From the NCBI RefSeq assembly GCF_000189635.1, contig NW_002476245.1, positions 48,296 to 112,295 on the forward strand: a stretch of 64,000 nucleotides of DNA. The letters run 5' to 3'. The notes beneath the pieces were generated by a model that saw only the letters and a program-made list of their open reading frames with translations, was not told where the DNA came from and did not search any database. Made by a program: the position numbers and the translations under genes. Below, piece after piece: positions 13,964 to 26,290 of this stretch (position 1 is its first letter; each line of letters opens with the position of its first letter). Source of the DNA: Tetrahymena thermophila SB210. Its lineage: Eukaryota > Ciliophora > Oligohymenophorea > Hymenostomatida > Tetrahymenidae.

Positions 13964-14456
13964 GTTTATACTCCGGCAGTATTTAGGGGTATTAAAATCT
14001 ATTTTTCTAAATAATGTATTTTTGGATAAGATAGTTTAGATTTTTGAAATCATTATGTTTCTGATTTACATTTTTTTTAATTTTTTTTTCTTTTTTCAAA
14101 AAGCTTTTTTTAATCAAATTTTTTTAAATAAATTTTTATAATAAAAAGTGAATAATAATTTAGATAAAAAGAAAAAAATAATTAAATTTTTTAATTGATG
14201 GAGTAAAAATATATATTCATAAAGCAAACAATTTTATGAATGATTTACTATAATTTACTTAGTTATTTATGTATATACATTATTTTTTAATATATTTTTT
14301 AATTAGGTAATGAATTCAAATAATTATTTATTTATTTATATAGATTAAATTTTTATTTTTATGATTATATTTTTATGCATATTTTGTTTCTATCTTTTTA
14401 TGAAAAATATATTTTTTCTAAATGTTTATAGATACTTTTATGATACATATTCGATT

Positions 14457-16620
14457 TCAAAACTGCTATTCAATTTAAGATAACCACTTTTTACAGTTTT
14501 ATTAAAATTCAACTGCATAAAAATGCATTTCTTCTATATTGGTGTTTGACTCTGCCATGGAAACAGAGTCTTTGCTCATATTAAAAGATGTATTAAATTT
14601 ATTAGTATTTTAAAAGGTAGTTTTTAGTACAGTAGAATAGTTTGTTGATTAGTTTGTGTATTATTACTACAGTTATTTTGTGTTGACATCATACTCTTAT
14701 AAAACATGGCTTATTTCTTAATTTTTATTTTAATTATTATTTGTACTTGAAGGTTTAATATTTATAGATTGTGGATTCAAATTTATTTCAGTGCTCATAT
14801 TTTAATAATTCTATAGAACTTTAAAGGGCTAATTACTGTTATTAGATTTGTTAAAGCTAGTATTGCTCATATTATTATAGAGCTTTTTTCTATAAGGATT
14901 ATTATCTTGTTTAGAGTATTGATTTATAAAGAGCTTATCCAGATCATTATGATTTTATTAGCTTGTTGTTGAAATATTAGCTTCCTTTAATAACGAATTT
15001 CCTGGAATATTTTCATCCTATACGAGTTAGTTAACATTCTTTACATAATTTTACAAAGCATTTATTCTTTATTATCTGTCGATTTATTAATTATCACTCT
15101 TGTTAGTTACGAAACTTCCTGGTATTAGGCCTTCAATCTATTTGATACATATTAAATATATTTTAATTTATTTAAAATGAAAAAATAATTAATTTACTTT
15201 ATTTGTTTCTGGATGATTCATGTCATAGTTAAACTAGGTCTGATTTTTAGCACTTGAATTATTATTGGTGTTATATTAAAAATTATTTTAGTTTGTAAGA
15301 GAAGATGCTAAATTATATGACTAGCCTTTTGAAGGAACTCCTGAATTATATTAACTGGTTGTAGATTATTATCCTGAATTATAAGCAGATGCAGACTGCT
15401 AATAATAAGATGCATTTATTTGATTTTCTTAAAGTGCAAACGATGTTTGATGATTAGAAGCAGAAGCTTTTCTTCTTTGCTAAAGACGACGATCAGAGGA
15501 ATAATTAGAATTATTTTAACAATTATTGTAAGAATTTGTGCAACTCTAATTGAGAAGCTCATTGAGAGCATTACTAACATTATTCGGAGCATTCTAATTC
15601 ATATTGAAAGAATTATTGTGCTAAGAAAAAGAATTATCTAAAACCTTTGAATTATTACAATTCATATTCACTTAATTAAGCATATTAGGAGCAGCCTTAG
15701 TACTATTATTCCCAACTTTGAAAGATGAAGATTTTTTCAACATAGATTCTTAATATTAGGCAAGATTATCGTCTTTCAGGTTTAAATTAGATGAATTCTA
15801 ATTTGGTTTATTTGCTATATTTTAGATATAAATAGAAATAGTTTTAATAGAATTATCAACGAATATAACAATCAATCAGTTCTTTGTAAATTAATAAAAC
15901 ATTATAATTAATTTATTGAGTTGTTGTTATTAAGTTATTTATTTATAGATATGGTTAATTACTTCCGTATTTTTATCTTTAGCTATATCTATTCACTGAT
16001 GATGCTCTCCCATATATTTAAGATATATTTTAAGATATATTTTATGCTTGAGGTGCATAACCATCCTATTAAAATAATTATAATTAATGCTAAATCCTAT
16101 CTAAAATGAACATAAATTCTAAGTATAAATGAAAATAAATTTGAAAAAACATTAAATATGTAAATAAATAGCCCAATTTAAATTTATTTAATTTTAAATA
16201 AAGCTAATAAATTACCTTTGGTGGCTTTTCTATTATTCTATTATAACTATTATTGTTGTTTAATGCTTACATTCTCCTTTTACTTTAATTTGTGCTTAAC
16301 TATTTCATAAATAAGAATTGAGAATCAATTAATGGCTGCTTAAATGCGATATTTATAAGTTACTTTTTCATTTAACATTTATTTAGATTCAGGAGAAGGG
16401 GACATATTCCTCATTATTTACTTTGAACTTGAGTTTACATAATTATTAGCAATATATTGAGGCTATTTATTCATGAAATTAGTTTCATATCCAGTAGCTC
16501 CTATGAAAATAATGTTGTTAAAATATTTTTTGAAGCTGTTTTTCAATTTATTTTACTCATCGGTGATATTCTTGATGAGAAATTACTATTGAACTAAGAT
16601 TAAGTTCTATTTCCTTGCAT
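14457..16620 (-). CDS. Asn/Gln/Ser-rich protein, function unknown
   Basis: Six exons (16620-16557, 16500-16364, 16299-16216, 16065-15963, 15814-15198, 15137-14457) give 561 residues. Each join keeps phase and uses GTAA donors. The reading is rich in Asn, Ser, Gln and Tyr throughout, with short basic patches such as KRRMQA and RRLQQRRKAS, and no domain that I recognise. The second intron (64 nt) is the least sure: an alternative acceptor 36 bases nearer the donor would give a 28-nt intron and 12 more residues. Such low-complexity proteins are common in ciliates and may be RNA-binding or scaffold proteins, but nothing here proves that. The exon pattern rather than similarity is the evidence for a real gene. 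Confidence 0.6.
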
Positions 16621-17536
16621 TAAATTTTTAAAACTCCAACTATTTTTAAGAAGAAACCTCTATTTTACTAATTACTATAGGTCAAGAATATATTTAGATT
16701 TGTTATTATTCTTCTTCAATTTCTTATATATTTCTTAAATGATGTAAAGATTAAATTATCTAAAATTAATCAGCCAATAATTGTTAATAAATGTAAAATT
16801 CAATCTAAAAACAAATGATATTAATAACGACTTTATTTAGTAAATCAGTATACATGCTTCTCATAACTGATAAAAAGGAAAAAATAAAGCAGCCAAACCT
16901 ATAAACACAACATATATAATATAATATACTTTTTATGTTCCTTATACTCAAATTTATCAGTAAAAATAATAGCTATAAAAATTTTCATTTTAAAACTATC
17001 ATCTTATCAAAAAACTACCAAATAAATTTTAGAATATTTGAACATTGATAAATGAAATCCTAATCAATAAATATGTTTAATATTCTTCCATTTTAATAAA
17101 TTTGATTAAATATAAAAACATTAATTTAGGATTTTAAAATAAAATTTTGAAATTCTTACAAAATTGTTTAAATTAGATTTTATAAATAACAAAATTATGT
17201 ATAATTAATAAAAACTTAAAGTAAAAATTTTAGACTAATTATATTATTAATTAGTATAATTATAAATATTTTATGATAAATTTAAAAAAATATTATTTGT
17301 TAATTTTTAAAAAATAAGTTAGAAATTATGTACATATCTTAAATCAACTATAAAATATACTAAAATTTTATCAAAAAATAATTAACATTTGTTAATAAAT
17401 TCTAAAATATTTCAAAGAGAATTCCACTTAGATAAAATAGCTTATTAGTTTAAGTATGAAACATCATTGAGTCCTTAAGGCTTATTAGCTTGGTGTTAAA
17501 TCTCATTCTAGTTTGATAAATTAAAATTTACTATTA
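16621..17536. other. AT-rich intergenic region
   Basis: Promoter side of the Asn/Gln-rich gene and 3' flank of the dehydratase gene, both on the minus strand. No supported feature. Confidence 0.55.
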
Positions 17537-17972
17537 TCATCTACTTAATAAATTTACAATTGCGAATGCTAAAATAACATCTCTAATAGAGAGTCCAGAG
17601 ACATCGTGAGTATTTAGATTAATTTGTACATTGTTATAAACATTAAACCAGTCAGGATGATGGCACATATCTTCAGCAACTATAGCAACACTGTTCATGA
17701 AGGAAAATGCTTGAATGAAATCCTTAAATTTTAATTCCTTTCTTATTTTTTAGCCTTCACCTTACTTAATTTATTTTTTAATGTTAAAAAATGAAACATA
17801 TGTATTATATTTTTACAATTTTCCAATCTCCAGCATTAACTTTGTTAAGTAATTCTTACATTTAAGCTACTGAAAGCTTTTTGTAGGGCAAATTATGAAC
17901 TTCCTTAAAGGAATTAAATTTAGGAAGTAAGCTTGAACTTGAAAATAATTGCTTTCTAATGTTATTAAGCAT
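17537..17972 (-). CDS. Pterin-4a-carbinolamine dehydratase (PCBD/DCoH)
   Basis: Two exons (17972-17817 and 17764-17537) give 127 residues. The family core is clear: [15 protein letters not shown], then [16 protein letters not shown] at residues 87-102, then THDVSGL at 104-110. The paired His residues and the following Trp and Thr-His-Asp belong to the active site. The enzyme dehydrates 4a-hydroxy-tetrahydrobiopterin formed by aromatic amino acid hydroxylases, which recycles the cofactor. The first 20 residues ([19 protein letters not shown]) are basic and Ser-rich without acidic residues, so a mitochondrial presequence is possible. The 52-nt intron lies after DWKI; splicing gives IQGEGQKIRKEL, which restores the expected fold. 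Length is typical for an organelle-targeted form. Confidence 0.94.
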
Positions 17973-18287
17973 TCTAAAAATGGGTGATTTTTTCTATTTG
18001 TAATCTAAAAGATTCAATTGATATTTTTTTTAAAGATAAAAATTATAAACTTAATAAAATATCTATTTTTGATAAGATAATGCGTATTATTTAATTTTTT
18101 TATATTAGAATGCAAGTGAATTCTTTCTTGTTTAAGTTCTAACAAAAAATAATAAAATTTTTTATTTTATTTAAATATTTTAAATTAAAAAAAAAAATTG
18201 TCTAATTTAAGTTGATAATTAATGAATTAAAAAGTAATAACTTTATTAATAAGAAATTAATATCATTTTTTACATAATATTAATTAA
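17973..18287. other. Short AT-rich intergenic region
   Basis: Nothing supported. It presumably holds the promoter of the dehydratase gene. Confidence 0.6.
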
Positions 18288-19055
18288 TCATTCTTTATAA
18301 ATAATGTATTCAAATGGCATAAATTTTTTCTTTTTCAAACCAAAATAAATCTTTTAATATCTAAATAATAAATTTATTAATTTTAATAAATAATATCTTA
18401 ATTTTTCAAAAAATGATATTTAAGTTTATAAGTCTTTAAGTTCTTTTTCAGATTTGTCATTACTTTCAGTTTACTCAATAGTCTATTCTTCTTATTTTTT
18501 CTCTTGATTTTTATAATTTTTATTTTCATCAGTGCTATTATCAAATGTCTTTGAATCAGCTTTTTTTTCTTCAGCAAATTAAGATTTTCCAGAATTTTTT
18601 ACTTCGTATTCATCTTATTATTTTTCATTTTTAATTTAAGACTCTTAGTTTTATTTATCAGTATTTGATAAATCATTTACTTCTTCTATTTTATCAGTCT
18701 TTTCATTTTATTTATCAGATGTCATTTATTTGTCTTCATCTTAATGTTAGGCTGATTAATCTACCTCTGATTACTCATTTTATTTTGGAATTAAAGGTTA
18801 TGGATTTTTGACATCACTATCTTAATTTTCTTGTTAAACCTTGGAAAGAGGAAGGTTTGTTTCTTTATAGCTAGACGTGACATGAACTATTTGATTAATA
18901 ATAATAAACAGACAATAAGAAAGTAGACATAATAGCAAAACAACAACAATAGAAATAGTTATTTTAGTAAATTTAGAGGAGCTTTTTTTTGTTTAAACGT
19001 TTGTTGGTTTTTTTTTTGCCAGATTTTCATAATCAACTTCTTCTGACACAAACAT
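18288..19055 (-). CDS. Single-pass membrane protein with Lys/Glu/Gln-rich domain
   Basis: One exon of 255 residues. The first 28 residues are charged, followed by a strong TM helix at about residues 32-55 (TISIVVVLLLCLLSYCLFII). The rest, to about residue 205, is almost wholly Lys, Glu, Asp, Gln, Asn and Ser. The tail near 210-245 is basic and aromatic (KLRYYLLKLINLLFRYQ) and might be a second membrane-associated helix. No signal peptide or catalytic motif is seen and no family is recognised. The first ATG of the frame was taken as the start. It may be a tail-exposed anchor or linker protein, but that is inference only. Confidence 0.65.
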
Positions 19056-19479
19056 TTTTTATAAGCAAATTATAATTTTTTTTTTTAAGTGGGTTAAATT
19101 TTTTGATTTTTTAAAAATTATTAATTATATTTTCTTGTGATGCAATAATTTTTTTAATTGTTATAGTTGAGTTATATTTATAAATTTATTTTGATTATGT
19201 TAAAAATGTAGAAAGCGAAAAACTAGCAAAGAAAATTTTGAATAAAGAGGTAGAACGAAAAGGAGTATAAAAATTGATTGAAAGGTAAATTTAACCACAT
19301 AAATTTTAACTATTAATTAAACATATTAAATTAAGAGATATTTATAATAATCTATTACAAACTTGTAAAATTAAATGAAGTTGTTGCTTTAAGTAAGCTG
19401 ATTATTATTTATTTATTTCTTTCTTTATAAATCATTTTATATTACTAAAATTAATTTTGATTTTATAATTTTTGAAGGT
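19056..19479. other. AT-rich intergenic region
   Basis: Lies between the membrane-protein start and the TTLL stop. No supported feature. The long plus-strand frames that run from here to 20.7 kb are the antisense of the TTLL tail, which is Gln-rich and so has few TGA on the other strand. Confidence 0.6.
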
Positions 19480-22400
19480 TCAAATATGATTAAGATAACT
19501 TAATTCTTATTTTTAGATGTAAAGACTTTCTTTTTATTAAAATATGCTAGGTTATTACATTTCTTTTTATTATTCGCTAAATTGCTTGATTTCACTATTT
19601 TTATTAGCTTAATGAAGTGAATGTGAGAAAGCTGGTAATTTTTTTTGTTAAACCATCTAATATTTTTGAAAATTGGTGTTTATATCTTATTTTTATTATT
19701 ATTTTATCCAATTACTTGTTGTGCTCATACTTTTTGCAAGTATCGGCTAAATTGAGTAGTCTTATTTTTACTAATTTTTTTGTTCATTCAACAACTTTAT
19801 TTTAAATAATGACCTGCTTTATTATCTATTTAACATTTTCTTCCTTTCTTAGGATTTATTTTACATTGTTTAGATTGGAGTATAATTTCCATCACTCAGT
19901 TTTTAAGATGTTTAATTGTAATCTTAAGCAGAATTATCATTTAATTCTTTTAACTACTGATATAAATTCTTTTACTATTAGTTTAATCTTTTTATTAATT
20001 CTTTTTGTTAATCGTTAGATGAAATCGGCTCAAGTATTATTTTAGAAGACTAAACCATGTAGGAATTTATTTTTTATGATTTAGCAAACTCATCTTTTTT
20101 TTCGTTTTCTTCCTCTTCTTAAATATAAGAAGAATCTTTAAATTACTTAACAGAGTTAAATAAGGGATCTAATTTTCTAGGAGATTTCAAAGCAAAACTT
20201 AATAAATTTTGATGGAAAGTAGGCTGTGATAGCGTACTCGACATAATTTTTTGAATTCTTTATTGGTTATTATTACTATTTTAAGAATTTAGTGCTTGTA
20301 AACCAAACCCCTTTTACATATCATCTACATTTTTATCTAGATTATCTTTACTTTTAAATTTTTTAGTTTACTCCTTTTATTGCTTTAAGCAAATTTCCTA
20401 AGATTCTAAGTTTTTTTCGAAAATATAAGGATCATTGTTTATCTCTTTTAGAGTATATCTGCTTTCAATTATTTTTTCATTCTATTGTTTTTAGGTTAAC
20501 TCATCTCTTTTTTTATCTTCTTATTCTTCTTGGTTTTATTTTTTTTATTGTTCTTCATTAAGTACCTCTATGGAATAATCCATCTCAGTTTGTTTGCTTT
20601 TTTCTTTTTCTTGTTTAATATCCTGTAAAGGATTAAGAACTTAATATCTCTTTTCTCCTGAAGATTATTATGGCTCAAGTTATGGAATAGGATATACACT
20701 TATATTGAAAGGTCTTCTGTCATTTTTTGGTTAAAATTTGTTAAATGGAGATGGTTTCATAGTGTATATTAAATCAAATACATTTTATCTTGGTTCTTTT
20801 TATTTAATTATTAGAATTTTTATTTTATAAATTTTTATATTTATTTACAAAGAGCAGCTTTAGGTGTATAATCTTAATCAATAGTTAACCTTAGTAATTC
20901 ATCTACCATTTCGTCAATCAATTTTCTAGCCTTTTCAGTAGGTAAGCCGAATCCTGGGTTCTTATTAGCTTCAATCAACCAAACTCTCAAATCCTCGTCA
21001 ATAATGAAATCAAACCCATATAACTCAAAGCAATTATTGAGTTTCTTGCTTTTAAACATCTCTTGCTACCAAAAAAAAAAATAATTTGATTATTTTACTT
21101 AATTAGATAGATAATTTTTAAAAAGAATAGTTTATATTTACTTCACAGCTTCTTACTAGATCAATAATCAAATCTTTCATTCTAGGATAAATGTGTTTTT
21201 CATAGTCAACTTGGTACTTACTAAATTAAGTATCAAAAATGTATTATAATCCCTCCTTTAATGGTAATCTATTTCCTTATTCATGCTTTTCATAACTAGG
21301 AAGACCTTTTTAAAGACTCCAGTTAGTGAGGTGTACAGCTTCATTAAACGTTTGCATACTGTATTTAGATGAACTTGTTCGAAGATATCCGTTCTTGTAG
21401 ACAAATAGCTCTCCCTTATTTGTTAAAAGAACCCATACTCTGAGATCAAATTTTCTTCCATTATATAGCAGAGGCCTTTCAATATATTTTTGGATAACCC
21501 ATTTACTAAATGCAGGTTTATAGTGTAAAAAGCTCAAAATAGCTTTCAAACTTTGAAAAATTTCTATTCCTTTTCCTTTAAATTTGATTATATAATTAAT
21601 ATTTGAGCTATTATAGTAGAATAATTACCTTGAGACATATTATCAGGCTTTAAAATCCAAATGTTATTAGAGCAGTGTTTTTCAGGAAGAGTACATCTTT
21701 TGAAATTAGACTTAGATATTTCATTAAATTTAATTTGAAAATCTCTTTGATCATTGCCATTTACACCTACTATAAGGACATAGGTAGCTGGTATTGAGTG
21801 GAAAACATTATATCCTCCTTTTTCTATTTTAAAAATCATAATTAATTATTATTAAACATAATGAGACATTTTATTTCAACAAAGTGTTTGAAATATTGTA
21901 ATTGTATTTGTTAAAAAGTATTTTAAATATCATTTTTACATGCTTCTGAGTTTTTTCTGTAATGATTATTCAATGCTTTTATCATGTCAGATTTAGTTGT
22001 CAATGATTAATTATTTTCAAAATGGTTGATGACTATCTAATTGTAAATATTTATAAAGATTTACAAAATATTTTGAAGTTACTAAGCATATTTTTAATAT
22101 TTTTTTCTAGGAGTTATCAAATCAAGATATATGTAAACTCTACTATGCTTATATAGAAGAAATAAATAAAGAATTTACTTGATGATTTGGATTTTTTTTC
22201 TCTAATTCTACAATCTTTTCATATTCCTAGTTTTTAAATTCAAGGATAAAAATTGAATTATTAAAGAAGGATTGTAATACCTTAGTAGAAAGGCTGTTTG
22301 GTGACCAAATGAAATCAATTTCAGATAAATTAATATTAGGATCATCATACTATACCTATTTAAAATGCAAAAACATATCTTTCTTGCGAATGATATATCT

Positions 22401-22498
22401 TTTAATAGATTTACTTCTTTCCAATTCCCTCTTTTTAAAAGTGCTTCTCTAATGACAAATGAATTATTACCAGGATAAACAATAAATTTGTAAACCAT
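19480..22498 (-). CDS. Tubulin tyrosine ligase-like (TTLL) enzyme with long Gln/Lys-rich tail
   Basis: Seven exons (22498-22415, 22355-22179, 22036-21940, 21823-21629, 21575-21142, 21065-20849, 20795-19480) give 839 residues. Motifs in order: GNNSFVIREALLKRGNW, INHFENNQSLTTKSDM, IPATYVL, WILKPDNMSQGKGI, FDLRVWVLL, HLTNWSLQK, then CFELYGFDFIIDEDL and VWLIEANKNPGF. This is the ATP-grasp fold of the TTLL family, with the ATP- and Mg-binding Lys, Asp, Glu and Asn kept. TTLLs ligate Glu, Gly or Tyr to tubulin tails; I cannot tell which from the motifs. The substrate is likely ciliary or cortical microtubules. The last exon encodes about 438 residues of Gln/Lys/Glu-rich sequence (KQQKEQTKKFKSKD, NRQQSRSLFKIK) that may form coils or bind microtubules. 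All exon phases agree. Confidence 0.93.
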
Positions 22499-23377
22499 CG
22501 AGCCTAAAATGAAATGCTATCAAACTATCAAAATATCAAAATAAGCTTTTTTATTTTTAGTTTTTAATTTTTAGAATAATAAGAACACTAACTCTAAATT
22601 AATTTAAAAAGCATGTAAATATTGTTTTTATGGTAGTTGATAAATTTTTTATTTCCCATCAACCCTTATTTTTAATGTAAAAAAAGCTATTTTTTTAACG
22701 TTAAATTTTAGATCTGATAATAGACTTTTATTTTTTATTACTTAATATGTATATTGAAAACTATAAAAATAAATAAGAGAAAATTAATATTTTTATTTTC
22801 GTGTTAATTTAATGCAAACTTTATTTTTAAATTTTAAATTAAAATAAGTTAAATTTATTATTTAAATTATATATCTAAAAATGCTTTATCATTTAATCAG
22901 AAGATACTTCTAGGTATATTTTATGAAATTATTTTAGAAAAATTAGTTATTTATCACATGAGTATAATTTTTTATAATGTCTCAGGTAGTGATAAAACCG
23001 AAAATATTTACCTCAATAATTTAATTATATTGTAAGTTTTATTTGTTTTAATAAAGCTTAAAATATTTAGCTATATGAATGATTTTGTATATTTTGTAAA
23101 GATACTACTACCAAGAAATTATTTGGTGTTACAAATCTTTATTTATCAAACATATTTTTTGAAAATTCTGGATAAACCATACAAATAATTTCCATATATA
23201 TTTAACTAGTTTTAAAATTAAAAAAAATTTAAACATTTATCTACAAATAAATACAAAGCAAATTATTTTTATTACAAATATAGTTAGTTAGTAAACTAAT
23301 TTATTACAAAAGTAAAAAATTAGAGACAAGTTTAAAGATTTATTTATTATTTACAGTATTTTTATATAGTTTTTATT
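22499..23377. other. AT-rich intergenic region
   Basis: No reading frame, RNA gene or repeat that I can support. Contains the TTLL promoter. Confidence 0.55.
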
Positions 23378-26290
23378 TCAAAATTGAGTGTTATTAAATG
23401 CTTTTTAAAAGTAATCATCTATCAGGTTTATTTCCTTTTATTTTAGTTTCAATTTTGCAAATATTCTCTTAATACCTTTTAGCCAAAATTTGAAAACTTC
23501 TTTTCTCACTTTAAAATACTTCAATCCATCTTAAAGATCGATAAATGAAAATGTGTCAAAATCTGAGAGAGAACAGACTAAGAAAAATTCTAAGAAATCA
23601 ATTTATTTAAGTTGAGATAACAATTCTTGTTAATTATCTATTTTTATTTATTTTTATTATGCCATAAGATCTATCCAACTATTCATGTACTTTATAATTG
23701 AATCAATTTGATAAAAAACAGCATTAAATGGAGGTGTAAGTCTTACCCTTCTTTTCAAATTAGTAAATTTATATTCGATTTCTTTTATCAAAACAATATT
23801 TATTTGAAGTTAAGCTAATGATCCCTTGACACCCTACTCCAACATAGATATTAAAGGTAAATCTAACTCTTAATTCAATAAAATTGAAGATTTTTCAACA
23901 AAATGTTAGAGAGAACAATCACCCAAAATAGAGTCTAGAAGAATAGTTAGCAGCTTTGTTATTTACTTGCTGGATTCTGGTCTTTTTAGATAGGCAAGAA
24001 GAGGAGGAGAATTCGATACATAAACTTTCATAATCTCAATCAGCTACTAATTAGACTTCTCGTTCAAGCTGTACACTTCTTTGAAATATCCAAATCTTAA
24101 ACTCTCTACTTTTTCCAAAATTCTTGCCCTGCTTGTTAAAGATAGATTTGGACATTATTTCTTTAACACCTCATAAATAGTTTTTTTGATAAAAAACAAA
24201 TCTGCACTTGAAATGCTAAGCAATTCTTTATAGTTTCCACTTTCCACTATTCCTTTATGCTATTCACTTTTATTTTAATGATTAAGAGTATTGATATTTT
24301 TATTTTAAGGCTATTCAAAAATTGAAGATCTCTTTAAATGCATCCTCAAGAATTCCATGTAATCTTTTATTTTTTCTTTACTAACTCCCTCTGAAAGAAT
24401 GTCTTTAATCAAATCCTTACAAGTTGAGGCATACATGGTGAAGCTTTTCTAGAAATGAAGTTTAAGTCTTGCTAATAATTCTTATGTTATAGATTCAGCA
24501 GCTTCTTCAATTTAATTTTCTTAAATAATAGGAGTCTTAATTATCATATTTTAGTATTCATTTTTAAAAACTAATTGATATCTTTCTATTAAATCTTTCA
24601 TTCCAAATTCTTTTAATTTCTCTAATATAATAGGTAAAATTATATCTTATACTTATTCTGTTAGCTAGATTTCGAATTCAACTTCTCCCTTAGTAATTTT
24701 TGGTATATCACCAAATAATAGATCCATTATATAACCTGAAAACTTACTGAGATAATTGGCAAAATTCTGTATCCTATCATTACCCTTGTTTTATTAATAC
24801 TGCTCTACTATTTACTCTTTACGTATTTAATATCCTAAAACTTTTACTTCGGAATTCTAGTAATCATTCTTAGTTTAAAAATTTTAAAAGTCGTAAGATG
24901 CTTCCTATTTTTGATTAAAATTTTTAACTATTTACCCAATTTAAATCAAAATATCAATTACATACAAAGTTTTTAATTAAATACATCAGTAGAACTGATT
25001 GATTAAATTTAAGAAAATAAGAGATAGTTTCTATGTTAAAAATAGAAAATAAAGATAAATAAATAAACAAAAGTATTCATTTACATTAAGCTCTTTATTC
25101 TATTTAATGCATTATGCTAGTGTTAAAGATAATTCTTTAATTATATTTTCTCTTAGCTATGAATTTGAGTAATTATTAAGTGCTGATTTTTCAAGAAGAT
25201 GCTTGCTCTTTTCTGAAGAAACTGGAGAATTAACTTAGGGACTGTTTTACTCATCTATCAATGGTTAACTTGCACTTCTTTGATTGAAAATTTGTTTCAA
25301 GCTATTAAATTTAGAGTTATTTTATAAATTAGTTCCTGTAGCTATTTAAGGGATGGTTATATTCTTAGAAGAATTGAGTATAATATTAAAAAGATCGATC
25401 TATTATTATGAACTTAAGCCTAAGTCAAACTAAGAATCTTCCTTATTAGAACTTCTGCGAGATGCTCCTTGAATTGATATATTTAGCTTATTTTGCTTCC
25501 TTTATGTTATATTTGGTAAAAATGGATTGTTACTTAACTTATCATCTATTTTTTCTATAGTTTTTGAGCGAGTACTTTTGCTATTGCTGAGATAGACCAT
25601 TTCTTTTTTATTTATGGGAGAAGAAACAGATGGAAGTTAAAGAGAAGTTTTTTTTAGTTTAGATCTAGTTATTAGCATGTCTTTTTCTGGAGAAGGGGCT
25701 TTATAAGAACCCCTACCTTAGTAAAAGATACTATCATTGTCATTATTCAAAATAATACTGCTCATTCTACTTTGTTTATTATTTGTTTCTTTTAAGTAGG
25801 ATTCTTCTACTTTTGTAGGAGTATGAGACTAATCGAGAAGGATATTGTACATGGACTATTGAATTGATGGTGGAACGCTTTTACCTATGTTTTTTATGGT
25901 CTTACTGCTTTAAAGAAATAAATTTTTACTAAAAACCCCACGTTCAGGAAACTAATGCCTTTAGATTTGTTTAAATAGTAGACTTTATTAACTTTTTTTG
26001 ACGTTAGGCTACATTTACGTATTTAAGGCATCAGTAAAATTAGGGTTTATGTAATATGAGTTTTAAATAGCTTTAGAATGTGTTATTTATGGAGAAATAT
26101 CAATTAAATTTTTATCGACTATGAGTTTTTTGATGTATTGCTCTTTATATTTATCTAAATCGATCATTGATTAAACCTAGTTTATTCTTTTATTCCTAAC
26201 TATCTTTAATGGCGAATTCATATCAGTATGAGGAACAAAAGACATAGATGAGTATTTTTCCTCTCTTTAATCTTTGATTATTTCACTCAT
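23378..26290 (-). CDS. Large helical protein, diverged paralogue of its neighbour
   Basis: Two exons, 26290-25085 and 24904-23378, give 910 residues. The first 400 residues are Ser/Asn/Lys-rich and likely disordered. From about 430 on the protein is helical and Leu-rich (KFSGYIMDLLFGDIPK, LIKDILSEGVSKEK, LLTILLDSILGDCSL). I know no family for it. The order and spacing of helices near the C-terminus follow those of the next gene: LLAYLKRPESSKQITKLL here lines up with LLKYLGPYFVSQEKIF there. The joining intron is 180 nt, long for this window. An alternative 54-nt intron (acceptor ACATAG) gives a good frame broken by one in-frame TGA at about 24984-24986. That choice changes about 40 residues but not the rest. 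Confidence 0.7.

Larger units (their letters stand above)
12101..14456. other. Long gap with a GC-richer island and one small frame
   Basis: About 2.35 kb without a recognised gene. Most is very AT-rich. Two patches stand out and are listed separately: a structured, GC-richer island near 12990-13160 and a small plus-strand frame at 13748-13963 followed by another GC-richer patch near 13950-13990. Confidence 0.5.

Noticed and set aside
15420-16109. Plus-strand frames in the Asn/Gln-rich gene
   Set aside because: These are antisense to well-phased minus-strand exons and introns, and composed of Ile, Arg and Leu runs expected from complementing Asn/Tyr-rich codons.
19617-20760. Very long plus-strand frame with many Phe, Leu and Ile codons
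   Set aside because: It is the antisense of the Gln/Lys-rich TTLL tail. The minus strand gives a coherent protein joined in phase to the catalytic exons, while the plus strand lacks a proper ATG.
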